This document shows positions 11,072-19,353 of a DNA stretch of 64,000 nt, in pieces. How positions within the stretch are numbered: position 1 is the stretch's first letter; each line of letters begins with the position of its first letter. This DNA comes from P52-10 sp041397365 (GTDB taxonomy: Bacteria; Pseudomonadota; Alphaproteobacteria; Rhizobiales; Xanthobacteraceae), in contig JAWKWT010000004.1 of assembly GCA_041397365.1 (NCBI GenBank), positions 1-64,000 of the forward strand. The letters run 5' to 3'. The position numbers and the translations under genes were made by a program. The notes below the pieces were generated by a model. The model searched no databases. It was not told the DNA's origin and was given only the letters and a program-made list of their open reading frames with translations.

Positions 11072-11104
11072 AAAAAACGCCGGCCTCGTTTGAGACCGGC
11101 GTTT
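11072..11104 (-). terminator. Rho-independent terminator downstream of the MarR gene
   Basis: A hairpin with arms AACGCCGG/CCGGCGTT and an eleven-base loop. On the minus strand it is followed by six Ts. It lies about 120 bases after the regulator's stop. Confidence 0.8.
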
Positions 11105-11221
11105 CGAAGTCCGAGATCATGTTGATTTTGTTGGGGCTGCCGGTCTTGCGCCGGCTTCACCCAATCTTTTTGGCTTGGATGTCCCGGACGGCCCCCACCG
11201 CCCGGCGCACCCTGATCGTTC

Positions 11222-11734
11222 TCAGAGGCGATAGAGAATCTGGTCGGTCCAGAAACGCTCCAGCCGGTGCAGCGACTTGTTCAGCGTCGCGAACTCCTCG
11301 TTGGAAATGCCGCCGACCTGCTCGACCGTCTTGACGTGCTTGTCGTAGAGCGCCTCGACGATGTGGCGCACTTCCTGTCCCTTCGCGGTCAGGCTGATGC
11401 GCACCGAGCGGCGATCGACCCGCGAGCGCTGGTGATCGAGGAAGCCCATCTCGACGAGCTTCTTCAGATTGTAGGAGACGTTCGAGCCGAGATAGTAACC
11501 GCGCGTGCGCAGTTCGCCCGCGGTCAATTCCTTGTCGCCGATATTGTAGAGCAAAAGCGCCTGCACCGAATTGATGTCCGAACGGCCCCGGCGATCGAAC
11601 TCATCCTTGATGACGTCCAGCAGGCGGCGGTGCAGCCGCTCCACCAAGGTCAATGCTTCGAGATAGAGCGGCTGCACCTGCGCCTTGCGCTGGTCTCGCT
11701 CGACGGTTTCGACCGCCGCGGCTGCTTTCATCAT
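11222..11734 (-). CDS. MarR-family winged-helix regulator, LdtR-like
   Basis: 170 residues. The N-terminal helix ALTLVERLHRRLLDVIKDEF leads into a MarR winged helix: NSVQALLLYNIGDKELTAGE, the recognition region LRTRGYYLGSNVSYNLKKLV, and the wing RSRVDRRSVRISLTAKG. This matches what I remember of LdtR, the L,D-transpeptidase regulator known from Rhizobiales and Liberibacter, but I cannot confirm orthology. GGGGAAG precedes the start. A small inverted repeat, GTCGA-N4-TCGAC at 11750-11763, sits just upstream and could be an autoregulatory site. Confidence 0.85.
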   Translation of the reverse strand: MMKAAAAVETVERDQRKAQVQPLYLEALTLVERLHRRLLDVIKDEFDRRGRSDINSVQALLLYNIGDKELTAGELRTRGYYLGSNVSYNLKKLVEMGFLDHQRSRVDRRSVRISLTAKGQEVRHIVEALYDKHVKTVEQVGGISNEEFATLNKSLHRLERFWTDQILYRL

Positions 11735-12104
11735 GACACTTCCCCTGTCGTCGATTTTTCGACTTATGTGACGAAACTTGTGTCCCGTCTGATGGGGAAA
11801 ACCTAGGCCGCGCGTTTGAACATCAGCTTAAACAACAGCATAAAGATAAAATGAACTTGAGACAGTGAATCGAAGATTACGCCTGCAATGGAAGGGCTTT
11901 TTGTAATCATCCGTTGACGAAAAGGCGTCGATGTTCACGCTTCGTCTTGGGCGTTGTCACGATCCGGAACACGAGCAACCAATCGTGCCGGATTCCGCAA
12001 CATTCGGGTAAGACCTGTGGGGCATTCCCGTTCACGGCTTCATAACCAAAGCCGGACGCTTTCGCATAAAATTCGTTTCAAACCTGAATGAGGCGCCGGG
12101 CGAT
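11735..12104. other. AT-richer intergenic region with a strong hairpin
   Basis: No gene is seen. This is the promoter side of the MarR gene and the 3' side of the DUF6163 gene. At 11963-11994 ATCCGG-aa-CACGA pairs with TCGTG-CCGGAT around an eight-base loop, with no T run after it on either strand. Confidence 0.5.
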
Positions 12105-12569
12105 CTACGGCGGCCGCTCCATCGCCGCCATCCAGGCGAGCGCAAGGTAGACGGCGAGCAGCACCGCCTCGATGATGACGATGATGAAATTGCCGCCATA
12201 GATCAGCGGGAACATCAATTCGATCACGGCCATCGATACGATCGATGTCAGCCACACCACCGCGCCCCACGGCGTCGCGAGCCAGAGGCCGACCGCCGCG
12301 ACCAGTTCGATCACCGCGAAATAGACGGTCGCGCTCCGCCACGCGATCGACTGGTTGAGGAACGCCTCCTCCTCGCCGCCGACGAAGCCCGTGACCTGCG
12401 CCCAATGATAGAGGCCCTTGAGCATCGCAACGCCGGCCATCACCCGCAGATAAAGGACGAGCCGGCGCGTCCATACGCCGTCATCGGCCCCCGCGGCCCG
12501 CGAATTGATCGCCGCGTCGGAGCCCGCCGGCAAATCGCGCGTCTGGTTATGTGCCGATTGATCCGTCAT
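12105..12569 (-). CDS. DUF6163-like integral membrane protein
   Basis: 154 residues. A soluble, alanine-rich N-terminus of about 35 residues is followed by four hydrophobic segments (RVMAGVAMLKGLYHW, TVYFAVIELVAAVGLWL, VVWLTSIVSMAVIELMFPLI, IVIIEAVLLAVYLALAW). It resembles the DUF6163 family found in Rhizobiales. It is divergent from hemB with 185 bases between the two starts. Function unknown. Confidence 0.75.
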   Translation of the reverse strand: MTDQSAHNQTRDLPAGSDAAINSRAAGADDGVWTRRLVLYLRVMAGVAMLKGLYHWAQVTGFVGGEEEAFLNQSIAWRSATVYFAVIELVAAVGLWLATPWGAVVWLTSIVSMAVIELMFPLIYGGNFIIVIIEAVLLAVYLALAWMAAMERPP

Positions 12570-12754
12570 CTGCCGCCAATTTCGTTGCCGCCGAGCCCGC
12601 CCTCGCCGACACTCCGAATGATCTTAGTGGTCGCATGCGTCGGTAAGATCAAATGCCGACCACGGCAAGGCCGAAATCGCCTCCCGCGACCGTGACGCAC
12701 GCCGCCGCGGATGATACAGCAGGGCAGTTCGCGAAAGAGGTCCGGGAGAAATCC

Positions 12755-13816
12755 ATGGCAATCAAATTCGGCAAGCCCATTCAGATGCGCGACGACGCCC
12801 CGCAGCCCCACGCCACGGCCGGGCTCGATCTGCCGGTCCGCATGCGCCGCAACCGCAAGGCGGAATGGTCCCGCCGCATGATGCGCGAGAACGTTCTCAC
12901 CACGGACGATCTGATCTGGCCGCTGTTCATCACCGACGGCCACAACAAGCGCATGCCGGTGCCGTCGATGCCGGGCGTCGAGCGGCTGTCGGTCGACGAG
13001 GTCGTGCGCGCGGCGGAGCGCGCGATGGAATTGACGATTCCCTGCATCGCGCTGTTTCCCTACACCGACCCCGCCCTGCGCGACGAAACCGGCAGCGAGG
13101 CGCTGAACGACGACAATCTGGTCTGTCGTGCGATCCGCGCCGTGAAGCAGGAGTTTCCGGATATCGGCGTGCTGTGCGACGCGGCTCTCGATCCCTATAC
13201 GAGCCACGGCCATGACGGCCTGCTGAAGGACGGCGTGATCCTCAACGACGAGACGGTGGCGCTGCTGGTCGAGCAATCGCTGATGCAGGCGGACGCCGGC
13301 TGCGACATCATCGCGCCCTCGGACATGATGGACGGCCGCGTCGGCGCGATCCGCACCGCGCTCGACGATGACGACCTCACGCATGTGCAGATCATGTCCT
13401 ATGCGGCGAAATACGCCTCGTCATTCTACGGCCCCTTCCGCGACGCCGTCGGCTCTTCCAAAACGCTGATCGGCGACAAGCGGACCTATCAGATGGACCC
13501 AGCCAATACCGACGAGGCGCTGCGTGAAGTCGAGCTCGATGTCGCAGAAGGCGCGGACATGGTGATGGTGAAGCCCGGCCTGCCCTATCTCGACGTGCTG
13601 CGCCGGGTGAAAGAGACGTTCGGCATGCCGACCTTCGCCTATCAGGTATCCGGCGAGTATTCGATGATTATGGCGGCGGCGAACAATGGCTGGATCGACG
13701 GCGAGCGGGCGATGCTCGAAAGCCTGACCTCGTTCAAGCGCGCCGGAGCCGATGGCGTGCTCACCTACTTCGCAGCGACCGTGGCCGCGAAGATCAGGAG
13801 CGGCGCAATCGCTTAA
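12755..13816 (+). CDS. hemB: delta-aminolevulinic acid dehydratase (porphobilinogen synthase), Mg-type
   Basis: HemB condenses two 5-aminolevulinates to porphobilinogen in haem synthesis. The ATG at 12755 follows GGGAGAA, giving 353 residues. The Schiff-base lysine is in MVMVKPGLPYLDVLRRV. In the metal-site segment DAALDPYTSHGHDG the cysteines of zinc enzymes are replaced by Ala and Asp, as in the magnesium-dependent Bradyrhizobium enzyme. Other family marks are IAPSDMMDGRVGAIR and YQVSGEYSMI. It stands alone on the plus strand, followed by an RDD membrane protein. Confidence 0.96.
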   Translation: MAIKFGKPIQMRDDAPQPHATAGLDLPVRMRRNRKAEWSRRMMRENVLTTDDLIWPLFITDGHNKRMPVPSMPGVERLSVDEVVRAAERAMELTIPCIALFPYTDPALRDETGSEALNDDNLVCRAIRAVKQEFPDIGVLCDAALDPYTSHGHDGLLKDGVILNDETVALLVEQSLMQADAGCDIIAPSDMMDGRVGAIRTALDDDDLTHVQIMSYAAKYASSFYGPFRDAVGSSKTLIGDKRTYQMDPANTDEALREVELDVAEGADMVMVKPGLPYLDVLRRVKETFGMPTFAYQVSGEYSMIMAAANNGWIDGERAMLESLTSFKRAGADGVLTYFAATVAAKIRSGAIA

Positions 13817-13924
13817 GCCAAGCCGCAATCGCGCCGCGGATAGAATCGTTACCGACAGACGCCGCTCCCCTTGCGGCGAGAAACCGCCGGCACCATGTGG
13901 TGACCGTTGTTTCATGGAGGGACG

Positions 13925-14479
13925 ATGATGTCTCAGGCTGACGGCGGCTCGGCGCGCAGGGAAACCTGGCGCGCGGACTCCACATTCGGCTCGCAGGTGT
14001 TCGATCCGGCGGAGCAGCCGGAGATGTTCCGCGGCGTTCTGACGCGGCGGTTCTTCGCGTTCCTGATCGACCTTCTGATCCTGTCGGTGCCGATCGTTCT
14101 CGGCGTGATCTTCATCGCGCTATTCGGCGTCGTGACGCTGGGTCTCGGCTGGATGCTGTTCTGGCTGGTTTCCCCGCTGTCGGTGATCTGGGCCGTGCTC
14201 TATTACGGCCTGTCGCTGGGTGGCCCGCACTCCGCCACCGTCGGCATGCGAATGATGGACCTCGAACTGCGGACCTGGACCGGCGAGCCCGGCTATTTCG
14301 TGCTCGGCGCGGCGCATGCGGTGCTCTACTGGATCTCGGTGTCGGTGCTGACGCCGTTCGTGCTGCTGGTCGGCCTGTTCAACCGCCGGCGGCAGCTCCT
14401 GCACGACCTCGTGCTGGGAACGGTCATCATCAACGTCTCGTCCCGGCCCGAGGATTTTGACGGCCCACGCCGCGGCTAA
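13925..14479 (+). CDS. RDD-family inner-membrane protein
   Basis: About 184 residues. The family motif is in TRRFFAFLIDLLILSVPIVL, with Arg and Asp in the first membrane helix. At least three further hydrophobic segments follow (GVIFIALFGVVTLGLGWMLF, PLSVIWAVLYYGLSLGG, YWISVSVLTPFVLLVGLF) and the C-terminal NRRRQLLHDLVLGTVII is typical. GGAGG four bases before the ATG at 13925 decides the start. Role unknown; some RDD proteins move ions or act as membrane chaperones. Confidence 0.88.
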   Translation: MMSQADGGSARRETWRADSTFGSQVFDPAEQPEMFRGVLTRRFFAFLIDLLILSVPIVLGVIFIALFGVVTLGLGWMLFWLVSPLSVIWAVLYYGLSLGGPHSATVGMRMMDLELRTWTGEPGYFVLGAAHAVLYWISVSVLTPFVLLVGLFNRRRQLLHDLVLGTVIINVSSRPEDFDGPRRG

Positions 14480-14545
14480 GATGATTGACGCTGCGGCCCG
14501 GCAAGGCGATGCTGGGCCGTATGCTTTGAGTCCCATCGAGGTCCG

Positions 14546-15319
14546 GTGACACACCACTCGCGCGACACTCCGCAGTTCTACCTCACCGCTCCGTCGCCGT
14601 GTCCGTATCTGCCCGGCCGGAACGAACGCAAAGTCTTTACCCATCTCGTCGGCGACAAGGCATCCGACCTCAACGACCTGCTGACGCATGGCGGCTTTCG
14701 TCGCAGCCAGTCGATCGCCTATCGCCCGGCCTGCGATCAGTGCCGCGCCTGCGTCTCGGTCCGCGTGATCGCCAGCGAATTCCAGCCGTCACGCAATTTC
14801 CGCAAGATCGCCGCCCGCAATTCCGACCTGATCGGCGAACTGCGCGCCGCGACGCCGACCTCGGAACAGTATTCCGTTTTTCGCGCCTATCTCGATGCGC
14901 GCCACCGCAATGGCGGCATGGCAGACATGACCGTGCTCGATTACGCGATGATGGTCGAGGACAGCCATGTCGAGACGCGGCTGATCGAATATCGCCGGCG
15001 CGGCATCGACACCGCGATCACCGGCCGCGGCGGCGACCTGCTCGCCGTGGCGCTGACCGACGTGCTCAATGACGGTCTGTCGATGGTGTACTCGTTCTAC
15101 GAGCCGGGCGAGGAAAGCCGCTCGCTCGGCACCTTCATGATCCTCGATCATCTCGCCCGCGCGCGGCGGATGGGCCTGCCTTACGTCTATCTCGGCTACT
15201 GGATCGATGGCTCGCGCAAGATGGACTACAAGGCGCGTTTCCTGCCGCAGGAGCGGCTTGCGCCGGGCGGCTGGCTGCGCGTCGACAAGCCGGGCAGCGA
15301 GAGCGAGCCGCAGGATTAA
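14546..15319 (+). CDS. bpt: aspartate/glutamate leucyltransferase (Bpt/ATE family)
   Basis: Bpt transfers leucine from Leu-tRNA to proteins with N-terminal Asp or Glu, marking them for ClpS-ClpAP (N-degron pathway). Features: APSPCPYLPGRNERKVFTHL at the N-terminus, FRRSQSIAYRPACDQCRACV with the conserved cysteines, and the GNAT-like C-terminal half with LGTFMILDHLARARRMGLPY and YLGYWIDGSRKMDYKARFLP. Length 257 residues from a GTG start preceded by GAGGTCC. It converges with sitD. Confidence 0.93.
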   Translation: MTHHSRDTPQFYLTAPSPCPYLPGRNERKVFTHLVGDKASDLNDLLTHGGFRRSQSIAYRPACDQCRACVSVRVIASEFQPSRNFRKIAARNSDLIGELRAATPTSEQYSVFRAYLDARHRNGGMADMTVLDYAMMVEDSHVETRLIEYRRRGIDTAITGRGGDLLAVALTDVLNDGLSMVYSFYEPGEESRSLGTFMILDHLARARRMGLPYVYLGYWIDGSRKMDYKARFLPQERLAPGGWLRVDKPGSESEPQD

Positions 15320-16179
15320 TCGAGCACGCTAGTCGCCCGCCGTCGAGCGGCCGTCAGCAAGCCACGTTTGGGCGCGAACAAGAACGCCAGCACGAACACC
15401 GCCGCCTGCGTCAGCACGATGCACGCGCCGGTCGCGCCGTCGATATGGAAACTCAGCAGCGTTCCGAACGCCGACGATCCTGTCGCGACGACGACCGCGA
15501 TCGCCAGCATGCGCTCGAACCGATCCGTCAGCAGAAACGCGATCGCGCCCGGCGCGACCAGCATGGCGATCACCAGAATGATGCCGACCGCCTTCAGCGA
15601 TGCGACGATGGTCAGCGACAGCAGCACCAGCAGGCCGTAATGCAGCACCCGCACCGGCAGGCCGATGGCGCGCGCATGGTTCGGATCAAAGCAATACAGC
15701 AAGAGGTCGCGCCGCCGCAGCAGCACGACCAGCAGCGTTCCGCCCGCAATCACCGCCGTCTCGATCAAATCCTGCACGGTGACGCCCAACATGTTGCCGA
15801 ACAGGATGTGCATCAGATGCTGCTCGGTCTCGACCTTGGTGAAGATCACCAGCCCGAATCCGAACATGCCGGAAAAGACGACGCCCATCACGGTGTCTTC
15901 CTTCACCCGGCTCGACTCCTTCAGATACCCGGTCAGCGTCGCGCAGGAGAGCCCGGCGATGAACGCTCCCACGGCCAGCGGCAGGCCGACCGCATAGGCG
16001 ATAACGATGCCCGGCAGCACCGCATGCGAGATGGCGTCGCCCATCAGCGACCATCCCTTCAGCACCAGATAGCAGGAGAGCACGGCGCAGACCGCGCCGA
16101 CCAGGATCGACACCACCAGCGCGCGCTGCATGAAGGGGTAGCTGAGCGGCGTGACGATCCAGTCCAGAACGACGTTCAT
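15316..16179 (-). CDS. sitD: SitD-like Mn2+/Fe2+ ABC transporter permease
   Basis: 287 residues with about eight hydrophobic segments of the ABC-3 permease family. VLKGWSLMGDAISHAVLPGI is the conserved cytoplasmic coupling region. It is about 40-45 % identical by eye to the next upstream gene, as expected for paired SitC and SitD. The ATG overlaps the sitC stop by four bases. The longer open frame upstream of MNVVLDWIVTPLSYPF is a shadow of sitC. Confidence 0.92.
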   Translation of the reverse strand: MNVVLDWIVTPLSYPFMQRALVVSILVGAVCAVLSCYLVLKGWSLMGDAISHAVLPGIVIAYAVGLPLAVGAFIAGLSCATLTGYLKESSRVKEDTVMGVVFSGMFGFGLVIFTKVETEQHLMHILFGNMLGVTVQDLIETAVIAGGTLLVVLLRRRDLLLYCFDPNHARAIGLPVRVLHYGLLVLLSLTIVASLKAVGIILVIAMLVAPGAIAFLLTDRFERMLAIAVVVATGSSAFGTLLSFHIDGATGACIVLTQAAVFVLAFLFAPKRGLLTAARRRATSVLD

Positions 16180-17036
16180 GGCGCGCTCCCCGCGAGCGCC
16201 ATCCGCCGGCGGCGCGCCGCCAGCACGCCGTGCTTCGGCGCGAGGTAGAACGCGGCGAGGAACAGGAGCGTCTGCAACGTGACGATCACGCCGCCGGTCG
16301 CGCCGTCGAGGAAATAGCTGATGTAGGCGCCGAGAAAACTCGTGCCCGCGCCGAACGCCACGCTGAGGCAGATCATCCGCCCGAAGCGGTCGGTGAGCAG
16401 ATAGGCGGTCGCGCCGGGCGTCACCACCATCGCGATCACAAGGCACGCGCCGACGGTCTGCAACGCGGCAACGGTGCAGGCGCTGAGCAGCGTGAAGAAC
16501 AGGACCTTCAGCAGCGTCGTGTTGAGGCCTATGCTGCGCGCATAGGCCTCATCGAAGAACACGATCATCAGGTCTTTCCATTTCAGCAACAACAGCGCCA
16601 GCGTCACCGCGGAGATGATCGCCACCTGCACCACGTCCTCATCCGAAATGGCGAGGATGTTGCCGAGCACGATCGACTGCACACTCACCGATGTCGGCCA
16701 GATCGAGGCCATCAACAGGCCGAGCGCGAACAGCGACGTGAACACGAGGCCGATCACCGCATCCTCGCGCAGACGCGAATGCTGTCGGACGAAGGCCATG
16801 CCGAGCGAGGCGAGGATGCCGCTGAAAAACGCGCCGAGCGCAAACGGCAGGCCGAGAATGTAAGCGCCGGCGACGCCCGGCACGACGGAATGGGCGAGCG
16901 CATCGCCCATCAGCGACCAGCCTTTGAGGATCAGATAAGCCGACAGAAACGCACAGACGCCGCCGACAAGCGCGCTGACCCACATCGCCTTCAGCATGTA
17001 CTCGTAGCCGAACGGGACCAGCAATTCGGCGATCAT
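16176..17036 (-). CDS. sitC: SitC-like Mn2+/Fe2+ ABC transporter permease
   Basis: 286 residues, an ABC-3 permease with LILKGWSLMGDALAHSVVPG and LKVLFFTLLSACTVAALQTV. It begins four bases before the end of sitB (ATGA overlap) and ends four bases into sitD. Together SitC and SitD form the membrane channel of a four-gene metal importer. Direction and spacing leave no room for internal promoters. Confidence 0.92.
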   Translation of the reverse strand: MIAELLVPFGYEYMLKAMWVSALVGGVCAFLSAYLILKGWSLMGDALAHSVVPGVAGAYILGLPFALGAFFSGILASLGMAFVRQHSRLREDAVIGLVFTSLFALGLLMASIWPTSVSVQSIVLGNILAISDEDVVQVAIISAVTLALLLLKWKDLMIVFFDEAYARSIGLNTTLLKVLFFTLLSACTVAALQTVGACLVIAMVVTPGATAYLLTDRFGRMICLSVAFGAGTSFLGAYISYFLDGATGGVIVTLQTLLFLAAFYLAPKHGVLAARRRRMALAGSAP

Positions 17037-17932
17037 CGCGGCTTCGCCTCCCCGTTTGTCTGGTCGCCATAGATGACGAAGGGGCGCTCGTCGTCGGTGA
17101 GAACCGTCACTTGGCGCGCGTCGGCGTCGTCATGCAGCGCCGTGCCGCCGAGATTGAAATGCCGCAGCACGCCGCCGAAGGCGCGTTCGAGATTCTTCTG
17201 CGTGAACACCTGCGCGGTGGGGCCGGACGCCAGGACCGTGCGGTTCAAGAGCACGACCTGATCGCAAAATTCTGGCACGCTGCCAAGATTGTGGGTGGAA
17301 ATCAGGATCACCTGGCCCGCCGCGCGCAGCTCGCGCAGCAGCGAGATGATGGCCGTCTCCGTCTTCACATCGACGCCGGTGAACGGCTCGTCCAGGAGGA
17401 TGATGCGTCCCTCCTGCGCCAGCGCGCGGGCGAGAAACACGCGCTTCTTCTGGCCGCCGGACAATTCGCCGATCTGGCGATGGCGGAACGCGCTCATGCC
17501 GACCCGCTCCAGCGCGGCATCCACCTTGTACCGATCCGCGCGCGAGGGCATGCGCAGGAAATTCATGTGGCCGTAGCGGCCCATCATCACCACGTCCTCG
17601 ACCAGCACCGGAAAATTCCAGTCGATCTCCTCGCTCTGCGGCACGTAGGCGACGAGGTTACGCCGGATCGCCTGCTCCACCGGCCAGCCGCACAGCCTCA
17701 CCTCGCCCGCCGCCGGCCGGACGAACCCCATGATCGCCTTGAAGATCGTCGACTTGCCGCTGCCGTTGACGCCGACCAGCGCGCAGATCGTGCCCGGCTC
17801 GATCTCGAACGAGGCATCGTGAACGGCGGTAAGCCCGTTATTGTAGGTCACCGCCAGGCCACGCACCGAAATGCTCGCGCCGGGGATGGCCAAGTCCGCG
17901 GCCGCGGCCATCGCTCCCTGCGGCGCTGTCAT
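17033..17932 (-). CDS. sitB: SitB-like Mn2+/Fe2+ ABC transporter ATPase
   Basis: 299 residues. Walker A is GVNGSGKST, the Q loop YVPQSEEIDW, the signature LSGGQKKRV, Walker B IILLDEPFTG and the switch histidine is in LISTHNLGS. YVPQSEEIDWNFPV is the usual form in Mn/Zn importers. A C-terminal extension after the ATPase core ends in an acidic and histidine-containing stretch. The ATG overlaps the sitA stop by four bases. Confidence 0.94.
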   Translation of the reverse strand: MTAPQGAMAAAADLAIPGASISVRGLAVTYNNGLTAVHDASFEIEPGTICALVGVNGSGKSTIFKAIMGFVRPAAGEVRLCGWPVEQAIRRNLVAYVPQSEEIDWNFPVLVEDVVMMGRYGHMNFLRMPSRADRYKVDAALERVGMSAFRHRQIGELSGGQKKRVFLARALAQEGRIILLDEPFTGVDVKTETAIISLLRELRAAGQVILISTHNLGSVPEFCDQVVLLNRTVLASGPTAQVFTQKNLERAFGGVLRHFNLGGTALHDDADARQVTVLTDDERPFVIYGDQTNGEAKPR

Positions 17933-18837
17933 TTGCCGAATCCCTTCGCGATCGTCTCGACCGTGACTCTGAGGAGATCGAGATAGGTCGGCACCGGCCC
18001 GCCCACGGCGCTGAGCGAGTCCACATACAGAACGCCGCCATATTTCGCACCGGTCTCGCGCGCGACCTGCTTTGCCGCGCGGTCGGAGATCGTGCTCTCG
18101 CTGAACACCACCGGGATTTTGTTCTGCCGCACCAGATCGATCACGCGGCGCACCTGCTTCGGCGTGCCCTGCTCATCGGCGTTGATTGGCCAGAGATAGG
18201 CTTCCTTCATGCCGTAGTCGCGCGTGAGATAGCTGAACGCCCCCTCGCTCGACACCAGCCAGCGCCGGTCGGCCGGGATCGCATCCAGCCGCTTGCGCAG
18301 CGGCGCGTCGATCGCCCGGATCTGCGCGGCATAGGCGGAGGCGTTCTTGTTGTAAGTCTCCGCGTTCGCTGGATTGTACTGCACCAGCGCCTTGCGGATG
18401 TTCTCGACATACACAAGCGCGTTTTGCGGCGACATCCACGCATGCGGATTGGGGCGGCCGGTGTACGGCCCCTCGGAGATGCCGACCGGCTCGATGCCGC
18501 CCGAGACGACGACGCTCGGAACATCCTTGACGTTCTGAAAGAATTTCTCGAACCAGCGCTCCAGATTGAAGCCGTTCCACAGCACGAGGTCGGCCGCCTG
18601 CGCCCGCACCACATCCAGCGGCGTCGGCTGGTAGTCGTGGATCTCGGCGCCCGGCTTGGTGATGGATTCGACCACGGCCGCGGAACCGGCAACGTTCTGC
18701 GCGATGTCCTGAATGACGGTGAAGGTCGTCACCACCCGAAACGGCTTTGCGGACTGCGCCTCGGCCGGCTTCGCCAGCGGCAGACCGGCCGCAAGCAGGC
18801 CGAGCAGCACCATTCGTCGGGTCGAGGCGAACCACAT
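17929..18837 (-). CDS. sitA: SitA-like Mn2+/Fe2+ periplasmic binding protein
   Basis: A cluster A-I metal receptor that hands Mn2+ or Fe2+ to SitBCD. The likely ligands are His in AEIHDYQPTPLD, His in RPNPHAWMSPQNA, Glu in LVSSEGAFSYL and Asp in LYVDSLSAVGG, the His-His-Glu-Asp set of Mn/Fe receptors. I chose the ATG at 18837 (MWFASTRRMVLLGLLAAGLP) because GGAG lies eight bases upstream and it leaves a clean signal peptide; the frame is open to 18894 but has no such site. The choice also frees a 16-bp palindrome to act as an operator. First gene of sitABCD. Confidence 0.93.
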   Translation of the reverse strand: MWFASTRRMVLLGLLAAGLPLAKPAEAQSAKPFRVVTTFTVIQDIAQNVAGSAAVVESITKPGAEIHDYQPTPLDVVRAQAADLVLWNGFNLERWFEKFFQNVKDVPSVVVSGGIEPVGISEGPYTGRPNPHAWMSPQNALVYVENIRKALVQYNPANAETYNKNASAYAAQIRAIDAPLRKRLDAIPADRRWLVSSEGAFSYLTRDYGMKEAYLWPINADEQGTPKQVRRVIDLVRQNKIPVVFSESTISDRAAKQVARETGAKYGGVLYVDSLSAVGGPVPTYLDLLRVTVETIAKGFGK

Positions 18838-18883
18838 CGGCAGACTCCAGCGTTTTCGTTTCGAAAACATAGGCTGGAATTTC

Positions 18884-18899
18884 ATTAGTTGCAACTAAT
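18884..18899. promoter_or_regulatory. perfect 16-bp palindrome upstream of sitA
   Basis: ATTAGTTGCAACTAAT is a perfect palindrome 47-62 bases upstream of the chosen sitA start. Position and symmetry suit a dimeric metalloregulator (Mur/Fur or MntR type). The identity of the regulator is inference. Confidence 0.6.
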
Positions 18900-19000
18900 T
18901 CGCAAAAGCATCTGAAGAAGGTCGGGAACTTTTTGCGCTGGAACCGCCCTTCGGCTGGGAGGTTTGCTCAGAACCGAAATGATCTTGAAAGGAACATCAG

Positions 19001-19342
19001 ATGCGCGGCTTCCGGTTCGGCACGGCGATTGCGACGGTCTCTGTGGTGCTCACGCTCGGAGGAAGCGTCGCGCTGGCGCAGGCAGACACGGAGGCGGAAG
19101 TCTGCCGGACCACCGGCCTGCTCGCATTGAAGGAGCGCAATCCCGCCATCAAGGACGTATCGCTCGACCTCGACAGCATGACGGTCGCGAAAGCGAACAC
19201 GAAGGTCGAGGACACGCCAATCAAGACGATCGTGATCGGCGACGCCTATCTGGAAAAGGGCAAGAAGGAAACGCGCCGCACCTTCCTCTGCCTGATCGGC
19301 GAGAAGGGCAAAGTGCTGCTGACGTTCTTTACCGAGAAGTGA
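19001..19342 (+). CDS. exported hypothetical protein (113 aa)
   Basis: A signal peptide, RFGTAIATVSVVLTLGGSVALAQA by position 27, is followed by about 85 residues of mature protein. Two cysteines (EVCRTTGLLAL and TFLCLIGEKG) could form a disulphide. The mature part alternates short strands with charged loops and ends in VLLTFFTEK. It is convergent with parC and separated from it by only 11 bases. The GGAACATCAG before the ATG is a moderate ribosome-binding site. No named domain is recognised. Confidence 0.75.
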   Translation: MRGFRFGTAIATVSVVLTLGGSVALAQADTEAEVCRTTGLLALKERNPAIKDVSLDLDSMTVAKANTKVEDTPIKTIVIGDAYLEKGKKETRRTFLCLIGEKGKVLLTFFTEK

Positions 19343-19353
19343 GCCTTAACGGC

